Shown piece by piece: positions 1-5,774 of a stretch of 11,700 bases of DNA. The notes beneath the pieces are model-generated. The model was not told the origin of the DNA and did no database searches. It saw nothing but the letters and a program-made list of their open reading frames with translations. Positions within the stretch are counted from its first letter, which is position 1; each line of letters begins with the position of its first letter. Location: the NCBI GenBank assembly GCA_937907305.1, contig CALERQ010000191.1:1-11700 (forward strand). Direction: 5' to 3'. The DNA comes from an uncultured Clostridia bacterium (GTDB lineage: Bacteria; Bacillota; Clostridia; Oscillospirales; Ruminococcaceae). The position numbers and the translations under genes were made by a program.

Positions 1-81
1 TATTTTAGCGCATTTTGCAGCAAAAGGAAAGCTTTTCGGCAATTTTCCTTTGCTTATGGGTCGCCAAAGAGCCAAATTCTA

Positions 82-117
82 TTGACAAAGCGTCTTATAC
101 CATGCACAATGGTGGTA
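82..117 (+). promoter_or_regulatory. Promoter of the VanW operon with an overlapping palindrome
   Basis: TTGACA at 82-87 is followed by a 17-base spacer and CACAAT at 105-110, which resembles a sigma-A -35/-10 pair. Two nested inverted repeats cover the -10: TACCA (98-102) with TGGTA (113-117), and ACCAT (99-103) with ATGGT (109-113). A palindrome centred on the -10 is typical of a repressor operator. No regulator gene is in the window. The promoter is well supported; the operator is inference. Confidence 0.6.
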
Positions 118-150
118 CTCCGCAAGGAGAAAGAGAGGAGAAGATCAATA

Positions 151-987
151 ATGGCAAGGAAACTTTTCTGCCAGCTGAATCCCTTTTGCTACCGTATCTC
201 AGTGGAAAAGGAGATCATGCTGCGGAATCTGCGGGATATCATTTCCCCGGTACGCTTTGCAGAGCGCCGGGAAGCGGAGCCGCTGCCTGCCCTCATTAAG
301 GGGCACCGTTCCCCCATGCTGCGCCAACTGGCCGGTGTGGATATGCAATTACAATATAATAAAGAAACCAATCTCCGGCTGGCGGGAGAACGCATTCATG
401 GTCTTATCATTGAACCAGGTCAAACCTTTTCCTTTTGGCATACGGTGGGCCGCACCACCGCCCGGAAAGGTTATCTCCCAGGGCTGACCATTGGGGCCGG
501 GCGTCTGGGCGCTGAGACCGGCGGGGGACTATGTCAGCTGGCCAATCTCATCCACTGGATGGTTCTCAATAGCCCACTTACCGTTACAGAGCTGCACCAC
601 CACACCGATGCCCTTTTCCCGGATAGCGGGCGGCGGGTGCCTTTTGGCACCGGGACAAGCATCTTTTATAAAAATGTTGATTACCGCTTCCGTAATGATA
701 CCGATACCCCGGTACAGCTGCTTATTTGGCAGGAGGAGCACGACCTCTGCGGTGAGCTGCGGGCCCAGCATGCCTTCCCGTACCGTTGGCGTATTATAGA
801 GGAGGACCACCACTTCCAAAAGGAGTCGGATGGCCATTATTACCGATGCAGCCGCATTTACCGCGTCAAAATAGGCTGTGAAGGCAATGAGCTTGACAGA
901 GAATTGCTGCTGATCAATCACTCCCAGGTGATGTATGATCCCGCCCTCATCCCTCCGGAGCAGATCCGGGAGGAACTCTCATGCTGA
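151..987 (+). CDS. VanW family protein
   Basis: A 278-residue protein of the VanW family, close in length to the short VanW of vancomycin-resistance vanB clusters (about 275). The family's biochemical role is not established; many members are linked to the cell wall. The core is visible: a segment with KGHRSPMLRQLAGVDMQLQY, then an EPGQTFSFWHTVG motif, then GAGRLGAETGGGLCQLANLI, which matches the conserved VanW GGGLCQ(L/I)xN signature, then a histidine-rich LHHHTD segment. I see no signal peptide or membrane segment, so it is probably cytoplasmic. The ATG at 151 is chosen because GAGGAG (135-140) precedes it; an ATG at 82 would lie inside the -35 box. Its stop overlaps the start of the ligase gene (ATGCTGA, 981-987), so translation is probably coupled and the two proteins probably work together. 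No other van resistance genes are present, so resistance should not be assumed. Confidence 0.85.
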   Translation: MARKLFCQLNPFCYRISVEKEIMLRNLRDIISPVRFAERREAEPLPALIKGHRSPMLRQLAGVDMQLQYNKETNLRLAGERIHGLIIEPGQTFSFWHTVGRTTARKGYLPGLTIGAGRLGAETGGGLCQLANLIHWMVLNSPLTVTELHHHTDALFPDSGRRVPFGTGTSIFYKNVDYRFRNDTDTPVQLLIWQEEHDLCGELRAQHAFPYRWRIIEEDHHFQKESDGHYYRCSRIYRVKIGCEGNELDRELLLINHSQVMYDPALIPPEQIREELSC

Positions 988-2456
988 GAGAACGAAGCTT
1001 TGCCCACCGGGGTGGCATTGCTGCCTGCCGCGCGGGAGACCAGAGCTTGACTTGGGAAGAGCTGCATAGCCGTGCCAGCGCACTGGCGGCAAAGCTGGCG
1101 GAGGGCAGCGGGCCGGTCCTCATTTATGGTGAAAAATCTCCGGCGTATGTTATTGCTATGGTAGGCTGTCTTTGGGCTGGCAGGCCCTATGTCCCGGCTG
1201 GGCCGCACTACCCGGCGCAGCGGGTCAGCTCCATGGTTGCGCAGGCCAACATTCGCACCGCCATCTGTTTGCAGCCGCTTCCCGCAGCGCTGCAAGATGC
1301 CGTCCATTGCGTTTCTATTCCGCTCCAAGGTGGGGAGAACTTTGCTTTACCCGCTGCCGCTTTGGATGATATTGCCTATATCCTGTTCACCTCCGGCAGC
1401 ACCGGCGCGCCAAAGGGCGTTATGGTCACCTATGCTAACCTGGAAAACTTCATCGCCTGGTTCACCGCGCGTCCCGCCATTGCGGGGCTGTATCCTCATG
1501 CGGTACTTAATCAGGCACAGTTTACCTTCGATCTTTCGGTCGCCGATTTTTATTATACATTATACACCGGCTGCACTCTGGAACTTTCTATGGAGGGGTG
1601 TCCCATATCCGACTGTGGCAGCCGGTCGCAGTTGGCCGTTATGACCCCTTCCTTTGCGGACTGCTGCCTGCTGGATGAGCGGTTTGTGGCCAAGACGCTG
1701 CCCTGCTTACAAACGATTTTCTTTTGTGGGGAACCATTGCGGGGCAGCACCGTGCGGCGGCTGTGGCGGCGTTTTCCGGGGCTGCGGATCATCAATGCTT
1801 ATGGTCCCACTGAAGCAACCTGTGCGGTTACCGCCGTGGAGATCACTCCAGAGCTGGCCAAAGAGGAGAGACTTCCCATCGGGTACCGGCATGGGGAAGC
1901 AGTTACCGTTACGCTGGAACAACAGGACAGTATTACCCAACAAGCGGGAAGCACAGCAGACGATGATAGCGTGAGCGGGGAGCAATTCCATGGCCGTTCT
2001 GGTCGCATTACTTTACAGGGACAAAGCGTTGCCGCTGGTTATCTTGGCGGTGAGGAATTTCATGGCCGTTTTGTGACAGGTGATATCGGGTACTTTGAAA
2101 ATGGGTACCTGTGGTATGTTGCCCGCTGCGATGACCAAATCAAATATAAGGGCTACCGCATAGAGCCCGGCGAAATAGAAGCTGCATTGACGGCTTTGTC
2201 AGGGATTCATCAAGCAGTGGTGCTGCCGCGCAAAGATCGCTTGGGGCGAGTCATCTCCCTCCAGGCGGTGGCAGCTGCAACCGGAGATCCGCAAGAGGAA
2301 CAGGTGCGCCAGGACCTGGCATGTGCCCTGCCGGAGTATATGGTCCCCCGGAGGATATTGTTTTGCCGGGCGCTGCCCATGACGGTAAATGGTAAGATCG
2401 ACCGAAGGAAGGCAGCTGCGCTATTGGGCGAAAGCGCTGTGCCAACAGACGAATAG
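981..2456 (+). CDS. DltA-like D-alanine-activating adenylation enzyme
   Basis: A 491-residue AMP-binding enzyme of the adenylation-domain superfamily, closest in pattern to DltA (D-alanine:D-alanyl carrier protein ligase, about 500 residues). DltA adenylates D-Ala and loads it on the phosphopantetheine arm of a carrier. Visible motifs: P-loop LFTSGSTGAPKG (135-146), the DltA-like NQAQFTFDLSVADFY (177-191), TPSFADCC (222-229), FFCGEPL (247-253), NAYGPTEAT (272-280), TGD (366-368), DDQIKYKGYRIEPGEIE (384-400) and the catalytic lysine in NGKIDR (K472). Cys249 in FFCGE corresponds to the cysteine that DltA enzymes use for D-Ala selectivity, which supports D-Ala over L-amino acids. The A7 motif reads ARCDD where GRxD is usual. 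Residues 312-340 are a low-complexity polar stretch unlike standard DltA. GGGAGGA (968-974) is its ribosome binding site. A carrier gene follows, but there is no DltB-type acyltransferase or DltD, so the final acceptor is unknown. A stand-alone nonribosomal-peptide-type A domain is the alternative. Confidence 0.82.
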   Translation: MLRERSFAHRGGIAACRAGDQSLTWEELHSRASALAAKLAEGSGPVLIYGEKSPAYVIAMVGCLWAGRPYVPAGPHYPAQRVSSMVAQANIRTAICLQPLPAALQDAVHCVSIPLQGGENFALPAAALDDIAYILFTSGSTGAPKGVMVTYANLENFIAWFTARPAIAGLYPHAVLNQAQFTFDLSVADFYYTLYTGCTLELSMEGCPISDCGSRSQLAVMTPSFADCCLLDERFVAKTLPCLQTIFFCGEPLRGSTVRRLWRRFPGLRIINAYGPTEATCAVTAVEITPELAKEERLPIGYRHGEAVTVTLEQQDSITQQAGSTADDDSVSGEQFHGRSGRITLQGQSVAAGYLGGEEFHGRFVTGDIGYFENGYLWYVARCDDQIKYKGYRIEPGEIEAALTALSGIHQAVVLPRKDRLGRVISLQAVAAATGDPQEEQVRQDLACALPEYMVPRRILFCRALPMTVNGKIDRRKAAALLGESAVPTDE

Positions 2457-2470
2457 ACAAGGTTAAGAAC

Positions 2471-2492
2471 AAATGTTTCACGTGAAACATTT
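2471..2492. promoter_or_regulatory. parS: parS centromere site (ParB/Spo0J binding)
   Basis: TGTTTCACGTGAAACA at 2474-2489 is a perfect 16-base match to the canonical bacterial parS palindrome. The symmetry extends to AAA/TTT on each side, giving a 22-base perfect palindrome. ParB (Spo0J) loads here, spreads as a CTP-dependent clamp and recruits SMC condensin for origin segregation. It lies in the 59-base gap between the ligase and carrier genes. In Firmicutes parS sites cluster in the origin-proximal part of the chromosome, so this locus is probably not far from oriC (inference). Confidence 0.9.
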
Positions 2493-2515
2493 TGAAGGAA
2501 TTAAGGAGAGCAAAT

Positions 2516-2755
2516 ATGACAAAAGATAAACTGCTGGAGGTACTGTGCCGGGCCTGCGACCGGCCGCTGGAGTGGAACACTGAACTGCTGCAGAGCGGGT
2601 ATTTGGACTCCCTGGCGATGGTGCTGCTGGAGGAGGAATTGGAGGTTGCTGGAGAGAGCATCTCAATAGCGAGAATGCCGAGGGAAGCGCTGAAAACCCC
2701 GATGAGCTTATGGGATTGGTACCGGCTTAATACCAAAGCAGAAAAGCATGAATAA
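2516..2755 (+). CDS. Acyl/peptidyl carrier protein, DltC-like
   Basis: A 79-residue carrier protein. The motif SGYLDSLAMVLLEEELE (27-43) is the phosphopantetheine attachment site, with Ser32 in DSL as the expected modified residue; the size and four-helix pattern fit DltC or a stand-alone peptidyl carrier. It is the obvious partner for the DltA-like ligase upstream, which would load D-alanine on it. The ATG at 2516 is chosen because AAGGAG (2503-2508) sits 7 bases before it; an upstream TTG at 2492 lies inside the parS palindrome and has no ribosome binding site. The C-terminus (WDWYRLNTKAEKHE) does not resemble that of classic DltC. The carrier assignment is secure; the substrate is inferred from the neighbour. 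Confidence 0.82.
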   Translation: MTKDKLLEVLCRACDRPLEWNTELLQSGYLDSLAMVLLEEELEVAGESISIARMPREALKTPMSLWDWYRLNTKAEKHE

Positions 2756-2761
2756 ATATGT

Positions 2762-2797
2762 TTGACAGCCCGGTGATGATATGCTACAATCATCGGG
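2762..2797 (+). promoter_or_regulatory. mntP promoter overlapped by an inverted repeat
   Basis: TTGACA (2762-2767), a 17-base spacer and TACAAT (2785-2790), with TG at 2782-2783 as an extended -10, make a strong sigma-A promoter. An inverted repeat, CCCGGTGAT (2769-2777) with ATCATCGGG (2789-2797), 9 pairs including one G-U, spans the spacer and -10. It could be an operator for a repressor, or a hairpin ending the upstream operon, since T-rich sequence follows at 2806-2811. Confidence 0.75.
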
Positions 2798-2831
2798 TTA
2801 CCTTATTTTTTGACTGACATGGGGTGAAGGC

Positions 2832-3407
2832 ATGAGTACAGTAGAAATTCTGCTCATTGGAATCGGCCTTTCGATGGACGCTTTTGCGGTGGCGATATGC
2901 AAGGGCCTGGGGATGCGGCGCATCAACTACAGGCACACCTTTATCATTGCATTGTTCTTTGGCGGGTTCCAGGCGCTGATGCCATTTTTGGGCTGGCTGT
3001 TGGGCAGCCGGTTTTCGCAGTATATCACCCGGTATGACCACTGGATCGCCTTCATTCTGCTGCTGTTCATCGGCGGTAAGATGATATGGGACACCCTGCA
3101 CGAGGATGGCAAGGAGGAGGAAGAATTTGCCAACGAACGGCTGGACCTGAAAGAACTGCTGTTGATGGCGGTAGCGACCAGCATTGACGCATTGGCGATG
3201 GGGATTACCTTTGCGTTCCTCTCGGTCAATATTGGCAAGGCCTCCGGCTTGATCGGCTGCACGACTTTTGTAATATCAGCGCTGGGCGTATTTATTGGCA
3301 ACCGTTTTGGCGCCAAGTACAAGAACAAGGCCTCGCTGACCGGTGGCATTATCCTGATCCTTATCGGCTGCAAGGTGCTGCTGGAGCATCTAGGCATCTT
3401 GGGATAA
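2832..3407 (+). CDS. mntP: Manganese efflux pump MntP
   Basis: A 191-residue integral membrane protein of the MntP (YebN) family, which exports Mn2+ and protects against manganese toxicity. The family has six membrane helices arranged as two related halves. The two signature motifs are present: LSMDAFAVAI (D16) in helix 1 and ATSIDALAMGITFAF (D119) in the second half, carrying the conserved membrane aspartates. GGF(Q) at 44-47 and the C-terminal GGIILILIG segment also fit. Length equals the family norm. GGGGTG (2821-2826) serves as ribosome binding site. It has its own promoter with a leader of only about 35 bases, too short for a riboswitch, although mntP genes elsewhere often carry a yybP-ykoY riboswitch. 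Here that riboswitch lies downstream, in front of the next gene. No terminator is seen after the gene, so some transcripts may run on into the riboswitch. Confidence 0.95.
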   Translation: MSTVEILLIGIGLSMDAFAVAICKGLGMRRINYRHTFIIALFFGGFQALMPFLGWLLGSRFSQYITRYDHWIAFILLLFIGGKMIWDTLHEDGKEEEEFANERLDLKELLLMAVATSIDALAMGITFAFLSVNIGKASGLIGCTTFVISALGVFIGNRFGAKYKNKASLTGGIILILIGCKVLLEHLGILG

Positions 3408-3428
3408 GGTTTAGCCGAAACTAACGGA

Positions 3429-3457
3429 TTGACAAATCCGGAACATCATAATATAAT
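3429..3457 (+). promoter_or_regulatory. Consensus promoter of the riboswitch-oadB unit
   Basis: TTGACA (3429-3434), exactly 17 bases, then TATAAT (3452-3457): a perfect sigma-A consensus. Transcription should start near 3464, right at the 5' strand of riboswitch helix P1. A short perfect inverted repeat, CGGATT-gaca-AATCCG (3425-3440), covers the -35 and might be an operator. Such a strong promoter fits a unit whose output is controlled by RNA rather than by initiation. Confidence 0.9.
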
Positions 3458-3464
3458 AAACCGC

Positions 3465-3577
3465 GTAAGAGGGAGTAGTTTGCACGGTCTGGCGGCTGTG
3501 TTGGGCGGTATCGTCATCCCGGCGCTTTGGCGCTCGTGCCGTCCGTAAACACCATGTGTTTAGAACAAGACTTTTAC
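3465..3577 (+). promoter_or_regulatory. yybP-ykoY manganese riboswitch aptamer
   Basis: The leader folds like the yybP-ykoY family, whose aptamers sense Mn2+. P1: GTAAGAG (3465-3471) pairs with CTTTTAC (3571-3577). It is followed by the conserved GGGAGTAG loop (3471-3478). P2: GCACGGTC (3482-3489) pairs with GGCTGTGT (3494-3501). P3: GGGCGG (3504-3509) pairs with CCGTCC (3539-3544), enclosing the conserved TCGTCATCC loop (3511-3519) and a GGCGC-TTTG-GCGCT hairpin (3521-3534). P4: AAACAC-cat-GTGTTT (3547-3561), followed by AGAACAAGAC, matching the family's TTAGCAAGAC-like 3' end. The match was made by eye against the family's known layout. P1's 3' strand is also part of the terminator that follows, so binding should favour read-through (an ON switch). 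It lies in front of an oadB-like gene, not one of the usual Mn2+ exporter families. Confidence 0.88.
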
Positions 3578-3616
3578 AAAGGTCCCTAATGGGGGCTTTT
3601 GTAAGAGTCTTTTTTA
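3567..3616 (+). terminator. Riboswitch-controlled intrinsic terminator
   Basis: A 20-pair stem (3567-3586 with 3592-3611, with three G-U pairs) closes on a TAATG loop and ends in a T-rich tract (3610-3616). Its 5' strand contains CTTTTAC (3571-3577), the 3' strand of aptamer P1, so the two structures exclude each other. This is the expression platform: terminator without Mn2+, read-through with Mn2+ (inferred from the family). Confidence 0.88.
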
Positions 3617-3653
3617 TATTTAAGTGTAAATAATATGCATGAGGTGACTGACT

Positions 3654-4793
3654 ATGATTTTTGAAGAAATCGGCAGCCTGTTTGTGAATGTAGCGGCACT
3701 AAGCGACTGGCGCTACTGGGTCATGTGGGCCATTGGCGGCCTGCTCATCTACCTGGCGATTGCCAAGGACATGGAGCCGACGCTGCTGCTGCCGCTGGGC
3801 TTCGGCACTATTTTGGTCAATATTCCGCTTTCCGGCGCAATAGACCAGGTGAGTGCCAGTGGGCAGGTGACGGAGGGTGCTCTGACGACCCTGTTCAACG
3901 CAGGTATCGCCAACGAACTGTTTCCGCTCATTCTGTTCATCGGCATCGGCGCGATGATCGACTTTGGGCCTGTTTTGAGCAATCCCAAGCTGATGATCTT
4001 TGGCGCGGCGGCGCAGTTTGGCATCTTTTTGACCTTCTGTGCGGCTTCGATGTTCTTTGGCACCAATGACGCAGCATCTATTGCGGTCATCGGTGCGGCG
4101 GATGGCCCGACCTCCATCTTTGTTTCTCAGATGCTGGGTTCCAAGTATCAAGGTGCTATCATGGTGGCGGCGTATTCCTATATGGCACTGGTGCCTATCA
4201 TCCAGCCGCCGGTCATTAAGGCGCTGACCACCCACAAGGAGCGGCTGATCCGGATGCCTTATAAGCAGGTGGAGATCAGCAAGACCACCCGCATTCTGTT
4301 CCCGATCCTGGTGACCATTATTGCCGGTATCATTGCTCCCACATCTGTGGCGCTCATCGGCTTTTTGATGTTCGGCAACCTGATCCGTGAGTGCGGAGTG
4401 CTTAATTCCCTGAGCGATACCGCCCAGCATGTGCTGGCGAACCTGGTGACCATTTTCCTGGGCATTACCATTGCGGCCAATATGCAGGCGGAGCAGTTCC
4501 TGAAGCCTGAGACCCTGCTGATCCTGTGCCTGGGTTTGGTAGCGTTCATCTTTGATACCGCGGGCGGTGTGCTGTTTGCCAAGTTCCTTAACCTGTTCCT
4601 TAAGACCAAGATCAACCCGATGATCGGCGCGGCAGGTATTTCCGCCTTCCCGATGAGCGGGCGTGTGGTGCATAAGCTGGGCCTGGCGGAGGATAAGCAG
4701 AACTATTTGTTGATGCAGGCCATTGGTGTAAATGTATCGGGGCAGATCGCTTCTGTAGTGGCAGGCGGCCTGATCCTCAATTTCTTCCTGTAA
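3654..4793 (+). CDS. OadB-family sodium pump beta subunit (orphan)
   Basis: A 379-residue polytopic membrane protein of the OadB/GcdB/MmdB family, the beta subunit of Na+-translocating decarboxylases, which normally couples decarboxylation of carboxybiotin to Na+ export. Residues tied to Na+ transport in Klebsiella OadB have counterparts: Asp150 in GAADGPTS, and Asn321, Gly325, Ser330 and Arg337 in the NPMIGAAGISAFPMSGR segment, at the same spacing as N373, G377, S382 and R389. The ion pathway therefore looks intact. What is missing is the context: no carboxyltransferase alpha subunit, biotin carrier or biotin ligase is in the window. The gene instead follows mntP and a Mn2+ riboswitch, and precedes a 44-residue membrane protein. 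GAGGTGA (3641-3647) precedes the ATG. It may be a Na+-coupled or manganese-related transporter that works without a decarboxylase (inference), or a subunit serving an enzyme encoded elsewhere. Confidence 0.9.
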   Translation: MIFEEIGSLFVNVAALSDWRYWVMWAIGGLLIYLAIAKDMEPTLLLPLGFGTILVNIPLSGAIDQVSASGQVTEGALTTLFNAGIANELFPLILFIGIGAMIDFGPVLSNPKLMIFGAAAQFGIFLTFCAASMFFGTNDAASIAVIGAADGPTSIFVSQMLGSKYQGAIMVAAYSYMALVPIIQPPVIKALTTHKERLIRMPYKQVEISKTTRILFPILVTIIAGIIAPTSVALIGFLMFGNLIRECGVLNSLSDTAQHVLANLVTIFLGITIAANMQAEQFLKPETLLILCLGLVAFIFDTAGGVLFAKFLNLFLKTKINPMIGAAGISAFPMSGRVVHKLGLAEDKQNYLLMQAIGVNVSGQIASVVAGGLILNFFL

Positions 4794-4812
4794 TCGTAAG
4801 GGGGTAAAGCAG

Positions 4813-4947
4813 ATGAATTATTTTAATCCCGGTGCTTTTGCGAGTAACTTTCATTACCTTGTTTCTGGTATGCTGGGTATTTTCCTGGTCATTGGCATTA
4901 TTATTCTCTTTACGATGCTGCTGAACCGGGTTTTTCGTAAGAAATAA
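4813..4947 (+). CDS. 44-residue OadG-like small membrane subunit
   Basis: A 44-residue protein beginning MNYFNPGAFASNF, then one hydrophobic helix (about residues 15-38, LVSGMLGIFLVIGIIILFTMLL) and a basic end NRVFRKK, which predicts the C-terminus in the cytoplasm. A strong ribosome binding site (AAGGGGG, 4798-4804) lies 8 bases before the ATG, and the gene starts 19 bases after the oadB-like stop, so the two are co-transcribed. OadG (gamma) subunits of sodium-pump decarboxylases also start with a single membrane helix but have a longer cytoplasmic tail with a zinc-binding, histidine-bearing end; that tail is absent here. It is best read as a reduced gamma-like accessory subunit that stabilises or gates its OadB partner (inference). 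Confidence 0.75.
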   Translation: MNYFNPGAFASNFHYLVSGMLGIFLVIGIIILFTMLLNRVFRKK

Positions 4948-4973
4948 TTAAGGAACTCTTCATTGTTCGTTTA

Positions 4974-5002
4974 TTGCAGACTGTTCCAAAAAGGGGTATC
5001 CT
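4974..5002 (+). promoter_or_regulatory. Weak candidate promoter before the TVP38 gene
   Basis: TTGCAG (4974-4979), a 17-base spacer and TATCCT (4997-5002) form the only promoter-like pair in the 92 bases after the small membrane gene. Both hexamers are poor matches. No terminator is visible between 4948 and 5039, so the downstream genes may also be read from the riboswitch promoter. Confidence 0.35.
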
Positions 5003-5039
5003 AATGGTAAGATCCATATTGGGACAAGAGGGACGATAA

Positions 5040-5774
5040 ATGCAGATGACTGACCGCCAAAAGAAAATATGGGGCATTGCCGCCGTCATCGGGCTGGTAG
5101 TCTTTATGGGGCTGCTGTGCTGGTTTGTAGGGCGGCCGATGATCCGCTTTGTTTCGGAGCCGGAGAAATTCCGCCTGTGGGTGGATGGACACGGCATCTG
5201 GGGGCGGCTGGCTTTCATTGGTATGGTGATTTTCCAGATCATTGTAGCCATTATTCCTGGCGAGCCGCTGGAGATCGGCGCGGGGTATGCCTTTGGTGCG
5301 GTGGAGGGTACCATTTTGTGCTTGATCGGTGCAGTACTGGGCGGAGCCATTGTGGTGCTGCTGGTACGGCGCTATGGAGTAAAGCTGGTGGAGGTCTTTT
5401 TCCCCAGGGAGAAGATCATGTCGCTGCGCTTTATGCAGGACAGCCGCCGGCTGGAGCTCCTGGTGTTTATCGTCTTTATGATCCCCGGTACACCGAAAGA
5501 TCTGCTGTGCTACGCTGTTGGACTGACCAACCTGCGGATGCGGGACTGGCTGTGGATCTCGCTGGTGGCAAGGATCCCAAGCATTATCACCTCCACCATA
5601 GGCGGCAACGCGCTGGGGGAGAAGAATTATGTTTTTGCGGCAGCGGTATTTGCAGTAACGCTGCTCATCAGTTTGGGAGGCATCCTGCTGTACCGACACA
5701 TCTGCCGGAAGGAAAATGAGGAGCTGGCCCGAAAAGAAGAACAGGAGGAAAACCATAATGAAGAAAACAATTAG
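5040..5774 (+). CDS. TVP38/TMEM64 (DedA-like, VTT domain) membrane protein
   Basis: A 244-residue polytopic membrane protein of the TVP38/TMEM64 family, which shares the VTT/SNARE-associated fold with DedA. Relatives of this fold act as lipid scramblases or flippases, but the role of this branch in bacteria is not settled. The core motif is seen in IIPGEPLEIGAGYAFGAVEG, followed by a glycine-rich helix (CLIGAVLGGAIVV) and RRYG; a second motif, FIVFMIPGTPKDLLCYAVGL, is the typical PGxPKD(L) re-entrant loop, and RIPS follows. Helices lie at about 10-32, 57-76, 88-106, 138-158 and 204-226. The C-terminal tail is highly charged. GAGGGA (5028-5033) supports the ATG at 5040; an ATG at 5046 is possible. 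The lipoprotein gene starts inside its last codons, so these two are an operon. Confidence 0.88.
   Translation: MQMTDRQKKIWGIAAVIGLVVFMGLLCWFVGRPMIRFVSEPEKFRLWVDGHGIWGRLAFIGMVIFQIIVAIIPGEPLEIGAGYAFGAVEGTILCLIGAVLGGAIVVLLVRRYGVKLVEVFFPREKIMSLRFMQDSRRLELLVFIVFMIPGTPKDLLCYAVGLTNLRMRDWLWISLVARIPSIITSTIGGNALGEKNYVFAAAVFAVTLLISLGGILLYRHICRKENEELARKEEQEENHNEENN

Noticed and set aside
23..51. AAAGGAAA/TTTCCTTT inverted repeat at the left edge
   Set aside because: AT-rich weak stem with a 13-base loop and no T tract; the upstream gene is not in the window, so no role can be assigned.
151..987. Reading VanW as evidence for vancomycin resistance
   Set aside because: No VanH, D-Ala-D-Lac ligase, VanX or VanRS genes are present; VanW-family proteins are widespread in Firmicutes that are not resistant.
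2471..2492. The palindrome read as a transcription terminator
   Set aside because: The stem has no loop, no GC-rich body and no proper T tract, while the core is an exact parS sequence.
3699..4673. A 324-codon open frame on the minus strand
   Set aside because: It is the complement of the oadB-like gene, with a composition (His, Gln, Arg, Asp rich) typical of an antisense shadow.
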